Shown here: positions 23,617 through 30,308 of the stretch, piece after piece | Layout of the letters: each line of letters starts with the position of its first letter | Position numbering within the stretch: position 1 is the first letter of the stretch | Assembly (NCBI GenBank): GCA_030042915.1 | Contig: JASHYS010000448.1 | Span: forward strand, 1-30,308 | DNA length: 30,308 nt | Direction of reading: 5' to 3' | Source of the DNA: Acidobacteriaceae bacterium | GTDB lineage: Bacteria; Acidobacteriota; Terriglobia; Terriglobales; Acidobacteriaceae | Position numbers and translations under genes: made by a program | Notes under the pieces: model-generated | Told to the model about the DNA's origin: nothing | Seen by the model: the letters and a program-made list of their open reading frames with translations, nothing else | The model's database searches: none

Positions 23617-25014
23617 TCATGGGGTAGCCGCGTTGCAATCAGCCAGTTCGGCAAGGGGAAGCTTGAACGCTTTCAGGTCATCGGTCAGCTGTTTGACGAT
23701 ACCGCTCCAGGTTTCGCCGCCGAGATCTTCAGTGTTCAGGCTCTTGGCGTGATTGCAGACGGTGAGGGCCTCTAATTTTGAAGCGGAAACGAGCTTCTTC
23801 ATCAGCTCCGGATCACCGACCATAGGTTTTCCGCCCACGATGACCAGCGCGACACTTCCCGGCTTGGCTTCGAGCAGCGCCAAGAAAGGCGAGTCGCCGT
23901 TGTGGGGAAAGACGGCCAGATCGGCTGCTTCGCCTGCAACCAGTGCGCCCACTTTATCGCTCACTCCCGCCAACTTTGCCGGATTTGAAGTTGCCATGGC
24001 GATGAAATCGGCTGCGCTGAAAATGGATGCGGGCCGGCGGCGGTCCCATTGATAGGCGTAATGCAGCTCTTCCGACATGCCATTGCTTCCGCTCGGACTC
24101 CAGTCGGGCCCGATCGCCATCGTGACTCCGGCGGCCTTGGCTGCGCCGACGTCGGCTGTGACGCCATAGAGCGCAATATCGCCGTGGGGAGACCAGATAA
24201 ATCCCACGCCGTTTCGTGCCATTTCTTGAAAATCGCCGGCATTGAGCGCGACACCGTGAATGATGCTGACTCCAGGCCTGAGCAGGCCGTCGGCCTTGAG
24301 CATTTTGAATTCTTCGGCGGAGCTTGCATCCTTGCCTTCCGCTACATGCAGCAGGAGCGCTTTGAGTTTGCCCGACGCCAAGGCATCCCGGATGGACTGG
24401 GCTCGCGCGAAAGGGATTTCAAAGGGGAAGACCTCGTTGTCCAGCGGCTCGACATTGAGAGCCTGAGTGTAAAGACCGGAAAAGAAATCCAGATTGCGTG
24501 CCAGCCCGCGATCGCACTCGTTGCGATGCGGATCGGCGCTTGTCGGCGCGTAGCTTCCTACGACCGACGTCGCGCCGCCGAGCAGGGCCTTCACTTCGCC
24601 ATACCGCTCCATGTCGCAGCCATCTCCATGGGTGATCATGGCAGCTTCCGGTCCGCTGAGATTGGCAACGTATTCCGGCATCGCCTGCCAGTCATATCGG
24701 TCGCCTACCGGCGAGCGCGGAGTCCAGCGGGGAAAGACATTCCAGACGAGATGGTTGTGCAGATCGATGAGGCCGGGAAAGATGACGCCGCCGGTGCGGA
24801 TCAAGGGGGTGCCGGGGGGAAGGGAAATCCCGGCGCCGACGGCTTGAATCTTGCCGTCGGCGATCAAAATGATTGCGTCGTCGACGATGCCCGCTGGGGT
24901 GACGAGGGTGCCCGCGAGCGCATAGCGATCTTCCTGCGCCGATGCTGCGGGAACAGAAATGAGGAATCCTGTTGCGAACAGCAGCGCGGTAGCCGTGCGG
25001 AGGAGTGGAACCAT
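23617..25014 (-). CDS. Secreted amidohydrolase-family protein
   Basis: The 465-residue protein has a signal peptide (1-26, ending ASA-QE) and then the composite beta-sandwich and TIM barrel of imidazolonepropionase/dihydroorotase-like amidohydrolases. Metal ligands are visible: DLHNHLVWN (H86, H88), LLLHVAEG (H223), IIHGVALN (H253) and the catalytic Asp in IGPDWSP (D304). The substrate is unknown; exported members of this family in Terriglobia are often annotated only as amidohydrolase. The region 140-170 has no special motif. The gene lies 75 bp upstream of the MFS exporter gene on the same strand and could be co-transcribed with it, but the pairing says nothing definite about the substrate. 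Confidence 0.88.
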   Translation of the reverse strand: MVPLLRTATALLFATGFLISVPAASAQEDRYALAGTLVTPAGIVDDAIILIADGKIQAVGAGISLPPGTPLIRTGGVIFPGLIDLHNHLVWNVFPRWTPRSPVGDRYDWQAMPEYVANLSGPEAAMITHGDGCDMERYGEVKALLGGATSVVGSYAPTSADPHRNECDRGLARNLDFFSGLYTQALNVEPLDNEVFPFEIPFARAQSIRDALASGKLKALLLHVAEGKDASSAEEFKMLKADGLLRPGVSIIHGVALNAGDFQEMARNGVGFIWSPHGDIALYGVTADVGAAKAAGVTMAIGPDWSPSGSNGMSEELHYAYQWDRRRPASIFSAADFIAMATSNPAKLAGVSDKVGALVAGEAADLAVFPHNGDSPFLALLEAKPGSVALVIVGGKPMVGDPELMKKLVSASKLEALTVCNHAKSLNTEDLGGETWSGIVKQLTDDLKAFKLPLAELADCNAATP

Positions 25015-25148
25015 GACGGAACTACACAGAATACCCTGATTCCGCGCTTTCCCGGCGCCCGATTTTCTCCCTACACCTGTGCCCGGGGTCGAAGCCGATG
25101 TCGATCTGCCGAAGTGACGGAGCCGCTGTCTTGGAATTCGCTATGTCC

Positions 25149-27164
25149 TTACGGCGTTCCGCTCTTCTCTACGCGCATCATCATCGAGTGCCCGGCAGCT
25201 TGCGGGCCGCGCACCACGTGCGGCGTGATCACGATGACGATGGTGGCGTAATTCTTCTGCAGTTCCTTCTCCGTCAAGTTGTTCATGCCGGGAATCTCGC
25301 TCAGCCCGGGTGTTCCGCTGATGGACAGGCTCTCTGACTTGTCCACCTCGGTGGCCACCACCGCCGCTTCACCCTCCCTGAGCATCGTCATGCCGGAGTA
25401 GGCGCGGTTGTCAAGAACGGGATTGCCGTCGATCGAAGTTCCCGCGAGCCCGGTGAGCTTCAGGTCGATATTGAGCCCCACATCACCGTTGCGCAGCGCC
25501 CTGGGCCGCGTGGTGAGCGTCAGCCCCAGGTCCTGGTACTCCACCATGGGAATGTTGGGCACCGACGTAGTCAGCGAAGATAGAAGCGAGGAGAGGCTGC
25601 TCGACGTTCCTGCGCCCGTCAAGCCCGGGATGTTGGGAATGCCTCCGGACAGGCTTGAGTACGATGACGTCTGGATGGGGTAGCGCTCACCTTCCTTGAG
25701 CGTTCCCTCCTCGCCGTCTTGCAGGCGCAACTGAACGTCGTCCAGCTCGCGCGAGTCCGACGTGTTCAGGTTGAGATTGAAGGTGAGGGGGCTCAATCCA
25801 ACCGCCGACTGCGTCAACCCGCCACCGAAAATTGCGAACCCGCTGCTCAAAAGCGAGCTCGAAACCTGCCCGGACGCGATCAAAATACCCAGAATCGCCA
25901 GCGGATTGTTGGGCGAGGCCAATCCCGACGAGATGATTTCCTGCACCAGGCTCGCATTGGAGCTCAAAAGCGACTCTTCTTCGGCCGCCACGTTGAATGC
26001 GGTGATGGTTTGCGGCAATTGCACCCCGGTGTTGCGGGTGCTGATGTGCGCCACCTGGATCATGCGCACATCGAGCAGTACCTGGCTGCGCCCATCCATA
26101 AGGCCCCGCATGGTCGCGTTAAACACGTTGAGCGTGGGAGCCGGCGCCCGCAGCGTGATGGTTCGCGCCGTGGTCGAAATTCGCACCTGCTGCATTTTGA
26201 AGACGTCTTTGGCGACGGTCTCCACTTCGGTCAACTCATCGTCGCTCATCCCGGTCAAATAGATCGTTTCCAACGCCTCGGGCTCAAACTTCTGGCGGTT
26301 ATCGCGCGTGTCGGCGGCCACCATTACGCGATGCGCATCCAGCGCAACGGAAAAGGTATTGGTCACCAGGTTCAGCACGCGCGCGGCTTCTTCAAACCCC
26401 ACATCGTCAATGTCAAACCGCACCGGCAGCGGGTGCACGCTGGTATCGAGCATTACCGTGAGGCCATATGCCTGGTACACCTGCTTGATCACCTGCAGTT
26501 CGTCGGCGTGGATGTGAAAACTGCGCAGGCCCGGTGCGGCCAACAACTCCACTGGCCCTCCCAGGTCGCCGCCGCTTTCGTCGTAGAGCGCCTTGGGCTG
26601 CTGGCGCGCCGCATCTTCGCCCAGCTCGTCGAGATGCTGCGAAGCCTCGAAGTTGTGGGGATCGAGCTTGAGAGCGCGGGCCAGGTCATCGCGCGCGGCG
26701 CCTTCGTTGCCCAGGAGCCGATCCTTGGCCGCGGACTGGATGAGCGCGGCGACTGCGTGGCTGAGTGCCACGCTGGCCGCCAACCTGTAGTTGTTATTGG
26801 TGGGATCGAGCGCCGCAGCCTCGTCGTAGTCCTTCATCGCCTCTTCAAACTGGCGGTCGAGGAAGAGCTTGGTTGCAGTCATGTACAGTTTGGCCGCTTT
26901 GCGCCGGTCGCCGCTGCGCGGTCCTTTCGCGGGGTTGGCTTGTGCAGGCAGATTTTCCGGCGCGGGCGTCGCCTGCGCCGTCGGAGCGGCCGCGCCGGCC
27001 GGCCCAGATTGCCCGGGCGTCGGGGCTGGACTCCCATTCTGCGCTGGGAGCGCTCCCGCCAGTAACGCCAGCAGCACCGCTGCGCCGCATCGCCTTGCCG
27101 CGCCAGCCCGTCCATGCGCGCTCAGCACGCCTGCCGCGGTCCTGAGCATGAAAATGGACTTCAT
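25149..27164 (-). CDS. TPR-containing secretin (type II secretion / type IV pilus GspD/PilQ-like)
   Basis: The 671-residue protein has a signal sequence (about 1-42), a Pro/Ala-rich linker (44-84), TPR-like helices (86-183), an STN/N0-like domain (210-285), an N1-like ring domain (296-365) and the C-terminal secretin barrel (365-660) with VEYQDLGLTLTTRPRAL and LREGEAAVVATEVDKSES. It should form an outer-membrane channel. Most secretins lack an N-terminal TPR; the repeats may recruit the pilotin or inner-membrane partners. The ATG at 27164 overlaps the HAD gene stop (ATGA). The frame stays open to 27437, but the 91 extra residues are arginine-rich and lie inside the HAD gene. No other secretion gene is in the window. 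Confidence 0.9.
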   Translation of the reverse strand: MKSIFMLRTAAGVLSAHGRAGAARRCGAAVLLALLAGALPAQNGSPAPTPGQSGPAGAAAPTAQATPAPENLPAQANPAKGPRSGDRRKAAKLYMTATKLFLDRQFEEAMKDYDEAAALDPTNNNYRLAASVALSHAVAALIQSAAKDRLLGNEGAARDDLARALKLDPHNFEASQHLDELGEDAARQQPKALYDESGGDLGGPVELLAAPGLRSFHIHADELQVIKQVYQAYGLTVMLDTSVHPLPVRFDIDDVGFEEAARVLNLVTNTFSVALDAHRVMVAADTRDNRQKFEPEALETIYLTGMSDDELTEVETVAKDVFKMQQVRISTTARTITLRAPAPTLNVFNATMRGLMDGRSQVLLDVRMIQVAHISTRNTGVQLPQTITAFNVAAEEESLLSSNASLVQEIISSGLASPNNPLAILGILIASGQVSSSLLSSGFAIFGGGLTQSAVGLSPLTFNLNLNTSDSRELDDVQLRLQDGEEGTLKEGERYPIQTSSYSSLSGGIPNIPGLTGAGTSSSLSSLLSSLTTSVPNIPMVEYQDLGLTLTTRPRALRNGDVGLNIDLKLTGLAGTSIDGNPVLDNRAYSGMTMLREGEAAVVATEVDKSESLSISGTPGLSEIPGMNNLTEKELQKNYATIVIVITPHVVRGPQAAGHSMMMRVEKSGTP

Positions 27165-27898
27165 GGTGCGGTCCGCGCGTACGCCAGCAGATCGGCCAGC
27201 GAGCTGGCGCAGACCTCCGGCTGGCACTTCAGCAGCTCGTCGAATGCGCATCGTCCCGTGGCGACCGCAATCACCGATAGGAAATTGGCGCGCGCTGCTT
27301 CGATGTCGCGGGTCGTGTCGCCTACCACGCACACCTGCGCATCCCGGCCCGCCAACTCGCGCGCTTTGCGCGCGGCCTGCGCCACCAGTTCGGCGCGCAC
27401 GGGGAAGTGATCGCTGAACCCTCCAAAGCGGAACCACTCGCGCAGGCCAGCCTGCTCAATCTTGATCCAGCCAATCGCCTCAAGATTGCCCGAAGCCACG
27501 CCCAGCAACGCGTTTCGGCCGGCCAGGTGGTGCAGGAACTCTCCCACTCCCGGCATCACCGACAGATCCAGCTCGTGGCGCCGCTCGGCCACGCTGTTGC
27601 GCATCGCTTCCAGAATCGCTTCGGTCCGCTCTTCCATCACTTGTGCAGGAATCCCAGCTTGCCGGCAAGCCTCGCGCAGGATGGCTGTATCGGTGTTGCC
27701 GTGCAGCAGGATGCCGCCCAGCGTAATCTCGAAGCCGGTCATGCGATGTACGCTTGTGGCAAAGGAATCGACGTGGACCCGGTCGCGGCTGCGCAGCAGC
27801 GTGCCGTCGATATCGAATAGATAGGCGTCCTGCTTTTCCCATTCGAAGTCCGGCTCAATCACAACACGGGCTTCGCTCTTCTGCTGTATTGTCAACAT
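27161..27898 (-). CDS. HAD-superfamily hydrolase, phosphoglycolate-phosphatase-like
   Basis: The 245-residue protein has the HAD subfamily I pattern: motif I LFDIDGTLL with nucleophile D29 and acid/base D31, a helical cap (about 45-125), motif II GVASGN and motif IV VVGDTTRDIEAA. It hydrolyses a small phosphate ester in the cytoplasm; the substrate cannot be read. The first 24 residues precede the nucleophile strand by more than usual, and the start lacks a Shine-Dalgarno, so the true start may be a later codon. The stop overlaps the secretin start by 4 bp, and the gene lies 18 bp after the Fis-like gene, so it sits in the middle of the directon. Confidence 0.9.
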   Translation of the reverse strand: MLTIQQKSEARVVIEPDFEWEKQDAYLFDIDGTLLRSRDRVHVDSFATSVHRMTGFEITLGGILLHGNTDTAILREACRQAGIPAQVMEERTEAILEAMRNSVAERRHELDLSVMPGVGEFLHHLAGRNALLGVASGNLEAIGWIKIEQAGLREWFRFGGFSDHFPVRAELVAQAARKARELAGRDAQVCVVGDTTRDIEAARANFLSVIAVATGRCAFDELLKCQPEVCASSLADLLAYARTAP

Positions 27899-27916
27899 GC
27901 TGAATGAGATGCGATT

Positions 27917-28204
27917 TCAGCCCTGGCGGTAGCCCTGGCGGAAGTTGCTATAGACAGGACGTTCGCTACGCACCGGACGCTTGAGTCCGGCACGGACCTC
28001 GGCCAGATCCAGCCCCAGCTCCGCCATGGCGCGACTCAGCGTATTGCGGTGCATGCCCAGCTCTTCGGCGGCCTTGCACTGGTTTCCCCGGTGCGCAATC
28101 AGGACCTCGCGAAGGTATTGCTTTTTGAATTCGCGCACGGCCTCGTCGTAGCGCATGCCGCTTGAGTGCATCTGCGTCACCAGGCTGTCCAGTTCTTTTC
28201 TCAC
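27917..28204 (-). CDS. Small Fis-type helix-turn-helix DNA-binding protein
   Basis: The 95-residue protein has an N-terminal helical part (RYDEAVREFKKQYLREVL) and a Fis-type helix-turn-helix (QCKAAEELGMHRNTLSRAMAEL), the same module found at the C terminus of NtrC proteins. It probably bends or marks DNA as a nucleoid-associated regulator. I chose the GTG at 28204 because GAGGG lies just upstream; a GTG at 28261 is in frame but lacks a Shine-Dalgarno and falls at the edge of an inverted repeat that looks like an operator. The choice matters for reading that operator and is not settled. The gene sits between cvpA and the HAD gene in one directon. Confidence 0.85.
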   Translation of the reverse strand: MRKELDSLVTQMHSSGMRYDEAVREFKKQYLREVLIAHRGNQCKAAEELGMHRNTLSRAMAELGLDLAEVRAGLKRPVRSERPVYSNFRQGYRQG

Positions 28205-28260
28205 GCTTCCCTCTTGCTTGGCTTGATCAACCAGTGTAACCGGCGTGCCTTCGGCGTGCA

Positions 28261-28306
28261 CAACTTTTTGTCACCAAAGTTGCAACGCCCTTTTGTCACT
28301 AAAGTT
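28261..28306 (-). promoter_or_regulatory. Tandem operator-like repeats before the Fis-like gene
   Basis: TTTTGTCAC(C/T)AAAGTT occurs at 28266-28281 and 28291-28306 (15 of 16 bases identical, 25-bp period). The first copy is also embedded in a perfect 7-bp inverted repeat CAACTTT/AAAGTTG (28261-28282). It lies in the 63-120-bp space before the gene, depending on the start. Confidence 0.55.
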
Positions 28307-28324
28307 TCGTCGCCAAATACCCTA

Positions 28325-28876
28325 TCACGATTGCCCATGCTTTGGGTGCATCCATTCTGGCGACTGCTTCTTCAGCTGCCGCAGTCCATCCTCCACGCGG
28401 TTGGTAAGCTCCCTTGGCGTCACGCTCGTACTCCAGTGGCACGCCCCGAAAAACAGTTGCGGCAGCCGGGCCTCGGTCAGCCAGCGTGTCTGTGGGAAAA
28501 ATGCCACGGTCACCAGGATGCAGACCATCACCAGCAGCGCCCCCTGCAGAAAACCAACGGCGGCGCCGCCCAAAGCGTCCAGACAGCCGAGCCCCATCCA
28601 CTTTGCGGTACGCGCCAGTAGTCCCCCGACCACATTGGCTATGGCCATCACCAGCAGCGCGATAAGCAGGAATGCGATGGTATTGGCCACCGCCTCCACG
28701 TGAACGATGGGCAGAAACACCACCGATCCCGCCCACTGGTAATTCCACGCCGCCAGCACCAGGCCAAGGAACAGCCCGGCCAGCGAGCAAAATGAGCGGA
28801 AGAATCCCTGCGCCAGTCCACCCAGCACGCAGGCCAGCAGCACCGCCAGAATGATCCAATCCACCCAGTCAACCAT
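28325..28876 (-). CDS. cvpA: CvpA-family membrane protein
   Basis: The 183-residue protein starts MVDWVDWIILAVLL and has four hydrophobic helices (about 4-24, 26-48, 60-83 and 94-118) in the usual CvpA order, then a soluble C-terminal tail. CvpA is a small inner-membrane protein, named for colicin V production and often next to purine genes (purF in E. coli). The ATG at 28876 overlaps the purC stop by 8 bp, which suits this purine link. An in-frame start at 28930 is possible but adds a charged stretch inside purC. The tail is enriched in charged residues. Confidence 0.87.
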   Translation of the reverse strand: MVDWVDWIILAVLLACVLGGLAQGFFRSFCSLAGLFLGLVLAAWNYQWAGSVVFLPIVHVEAVANTIAFLLIALLVMAIANVVGGLLARTAKWMGLGCLDALGGAAVGFLQGALLVMVCILVTVAFFPQTRWLTEARLPQLFFGACHWSTSVTPRELTNRVEDGLRQLKKQSPEWMHPKHGQS

Positions 28877-29807
28877 CCGCTTCGCCTTTGCTCGAAGTGC
28901 TTGCCTTTGAAACCTGCGATCCGATCTCACGCCCCGTCAAGCGCCGAAAAGCCTCCACATATTTAGCGCGGGTGCGCTCCACCACCGCATCCGGCAGCCC
29001 TGGCGCCGGTGCCTGCTTGTTCCAATGAATCTCTTCCAGGTAATCGCGTACAAATTGCTTGTCGAATGATGGCTGCGCTCCGCCCGGCTTCCAGGTTTCC
29101 CTATCCCAAAAGCGCGAGGAGTCGGGTGTCAATACCTCATCGGCAAGGATAACCCCTGCCGGCGTTTTGCCAAACTCGAATTTTGTGTCGGCCAGAATGA
29201 TGCCGCACGCCTCGGCGTGCGCGGCCGCGCGCGCGTAGAGGGCCAGCGTCAGCTGCCGCAAGTGGGCGGCGTCGGCCGCGCCCACCTTGGCTTCCATTTC
29301 AGCAAACGAGATATTCTCGTCGTGCGCTCCGTCCTGGCTTTTCGTGGCCGGTGTAAAGATCGGCTCCGGTAGCCGCGATCCATCCTTGAGCCCCGCAGGC
29401 AGCGCCACTCCGCACACTTTGCCTGTGGCGCGGTAGTCCTTCCACCCGGAACCCGCGAGATAGCCCCGCGCTACACACTCGATGGGATACATCTGAGCAC
29501 GCTCGACCAGCATCGACCGTCCCTCCAGTTGATCGGCAAAGGGTCGCAGCGGCGCCGGATACTCGCTTACGTCAGCGGTGATCAGGTGGTTCGGTACCAG
29601 ATCCCGCAGCAGCTCGAACCAGAAAAGCGAAATTTGCGTCAGGATCTTGCCTTTGTCCGGAATTCCTGTGGCCAAAACATGATCGAACGCCGAAATCCGG
29701 TCCGTAGCCACCAGCAGCAGATCGCCGTTCACGGCGTAAAGGTCGCGCACCTTGCCGCGCCCCAGCAAAGGCGTAGGGCCCAGGTCGGTGGTGAGCAAAG
29801 CTGCCAC
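28869..29807 (-). CDS. purC: SAICAR synthetase (purine biosynthesis)
   Basis: The 312-residue protein is of the longer, yeast Ade1-like type. Motifs: GRGKVRDLY (ATP loop), ATDRISAFDHVL, ECVARGYLAGSGWKDY, EPIFTPATKSQDG-HDENI, LADTKFEFG and LADEVLTPDSSRFW. It joins CAIR and aspartate. I placed the start at the GTG of 29807: AAGGAA lies upstream at a good distance and the N terminus MAALLTTDLGPTPLLGRG fits the family. The frame is open to 30134, but the additional 109 residues are not family-like and cover a tRNA-like stretch. An ATG at 29876 is the other candidate. First gene of the purC-cvpA-fis-HAD-secretin directon. Confidence 0.92.
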   Translation of the reverse strand: MAALLTTDLGPTPLLGRGKVRDLYAVNGDLLLVATDRISAFDHVLATGIPDKGKILTQISLFWFELLRDLVPNHLITADVSEYPAPLRPFADQLEGRSMLVERAQMYPIECVARGYLAGSGWKDYRATGKVCGVALPAGLKDGSRLPEPIFTPATKSQDGAHDENISFAEMEAKVGAADAAHLRQLTLALYARAAAHAEACGIILADTKFEFGKTPAGVILADEVLTPDSSRFWDRETWKPGGAQPSFDKQFVRDYLEEIHWNKQAPAPGLPDAVVERTRAKYVEAFRRLTGREIGSQVSKASTSSKGEADG

Positions 29808-30032
29808 GGAAGGTCTTCCTTGGAGGGAGTCGAACCTCCGATTTTCGGGCGCAAGGTGCGCTTTGTCAATCACCATTTTCCAGCTGATTTCGCATCCTGA
29901 TCTTCGGCCCGCGGCCGCGAACGATAGAAGCGCTGTGTGGGCAGAATCTGGTACTGTAATAGGTGCGAACTCCGACGCCACAGGCAAGAAATTGGCTCCC
30001 GTTTTCCCGGGTTTACGCTTAGCACAAACCCC

Positions 30033-30048
30033 TGTGACGGCCGTCACG
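30033..30048. promoter_or_regulatory. CRP/FNR-family-like palindromic operator
   Basis: TGTGA-CGGCCG-TCACG matches the CRP half-sites TGTGA-N6-TCACA at 9 of 10 positions, and GTGACGGCCGTCAC is a perfect 14-bp palindrome. It lies about 225 bp upstream of the purC start. The regulator that would bind it is not in the window. Confidence 0.5.
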
Positions 30049-30119
30049 GAATGACTTCTCCGCCTCGGCGACACTGCGAATGTCAACATGGTTCGGAGGG
30101 CGCGTAAGAAAGCCTTCTT

Positions 30120-30304
30120 TGAGCCGGGCGACACGAGGCAGCCGTGGAAAGGGGAAGCCGCAGCTCGTCTCGTTTAGTGCAGGGATCACCAGTAGCCGCG
30201 CGCTACCGACCTCCAGTGCCGGCTACTGGTCCCCGTCTTTATCTTGTGTAAGTTGCACTACAAGCGCCTCCGAAGCGAAGTGTTCCTTCGGGGGCGATTT
30301 TTTT
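30120..30304 (+). ncRNA. Candidate structured small RNA (speculative)
   Basis: On the plus strand, a perfect 10-bp stem ACCAGTAGCC/GGCTACTGGT (30188-30197 and 30221-30230), which can be extended by GGG/CCC, is followed by a strong terminator. No plus-strand gene ends here. The 5' end is not defined and no promoter is clear. It could also be the end of an unannotated short transcript. Confidence 0.3.
30265..30304 (+). terminator. Strong intrinsic terminator, plus strand
   Basis: CGCCTCCGAAG (30265-30275) pairs with CTTCGGGGGCG (30286-30296) with one wobble, over a 10-nt loop, followed after one A by seven T (30298-30304). Confidence 0.8.
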
Positions 30305-30308
30305 GCCC

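Larger units (their letters stand above)
29808..30308. other. 501-bp gene-free region upstream of purC
   Basis: It holds, from left to right, a set of small hairpins and a tRNA T-arm-like stretch (29821-29839), a CRP-like palindrome (30033-30048), a TTGACA on the minus strand (30086-30081) without a convincing -10, a 10-bp stem (30188-30230) and a strong plus-strand terminator (30265-30304). No protein-coding frame is convincing. Confidence 0.5.

Noticed and set aside
24049..25251. Long plus-strand open frame (about 400 codons)
   Set aside because: Antisense to the amidohydrolase, whose ligands and signal peptide are clear; composition effect of high GC.
25719..27065. Long plus-strand open frame (about 448 codons)
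   Set aside because: Antisense to the secretin and rich in His, Arg and Gln, with no recognisable domain.
27165..27437. N-terminal extension of the secretin
   Set aside because: It lies within the HAD gene, is arginine-rich, and the ATG at 27164 gives a signal sequence and the ATGA overlap.
29811..29900. Intact tRNA gene on the minus strand
   Set aside because: The acceptor arms cannot pair and the anticodon stem is not convincing; kept only as a remnant.
29808..30134. N-terminal extension of purC by 109 codons
   Set aside because: No family similarity; the GTG at 29807 has the Shine-Dalgarno and family N terminus.
1..30308. CRISPR arrays, insertion sequences, prophage or integrase genes
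   Set aside because: No regular repeat-spacer pattern, transposase or phage gene could be seen.

Overview
The window looks like chromosomal DNA from an Acidobacteriota, probably class Terriglobia. The coding DNA is GC-rich. One gene encodes a secreted VWFA protein of the type expanded in that phylum, there is a TPR-secretin fusion, and housekeeping genes sit in short directons. The assignment is an inference; no rRNA or other marker gene is present. I see no insertion sequence, prophage, CRISPR array or intact tRNA.

Layout. (1) 1-3301, plus: the 3' part of a gluconate-dehydrogenase-like GMC flavoprotein, overlapping a membrane-anchored nonaheme cytochrome c, which overlaps tlyA. (2) 3311-5007: a DUF805/zinc-ribbon membrane protein (minus) divergent from NAD kinase (plus). 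(3) 5029-9265, minus: an NtrC-type sigma-54 response regulator, its likely sensor kinase and a lipoprotein coupled to the kinase stop codon. (4) 9380-13134: a Tat-exported M24 peptidase (plus), an acidobacterial VWFA protein (minus) and an M20 dipeptidase (plus). (5) 13228-14800, plus: mobA, then an MlaF-like ABC ATPase with a degenerate signature motif. (6) 14801-18541: a long AT-richer leader, a polyprenyl-phosphate sugar transferase for exopolysaccharide (plus), and convergent to it an AAA+ ATPase with an N-terminal MshEN-like (c-di-GMP-binding type) motif. (7) 18930-21774, plus: glutamine-dependent NAD synthetase and an exported DsbA-like protein, closed by a strong terminator. (8) 21919-25014, minus: a DHA2-family MFS exporter and a secreted amidohydrolase. 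(9) 25149-29807, minus: the directon purC-cvpA-fis-like-HAD-secretin. (10) 29808-30308: a gene-free stretch with a CRP-like palindrome, a tRNA-like remnant and an orphan plus-strand terminator.

How the genes may work together: the flavoprotein and cytochrome should form a periplasmic sugar/alcohol dehydrogenase that passes electrons to the respiratory chain. The sugar transferase next to an MshEN-type ATPase suggests c-di-GMP control of surface polysaccharide or a surface machine. The secretin belongs to a type II secretion or type IV pilus type of outer-membrane channel whose other parts are not here.

The best candidates for something undescribed are the MshEN / winged-helix / AAA+ protein with its structured leader (hairpins that exclude one another and a 12-codon upstream ORF), and the GMC dehydrogenase-nonaheme cytochrome pair. 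Start codons were re-chosen for several genes from Shine-Dalgarno sequences, overlaps and family N termini; the reason is given in each entry.
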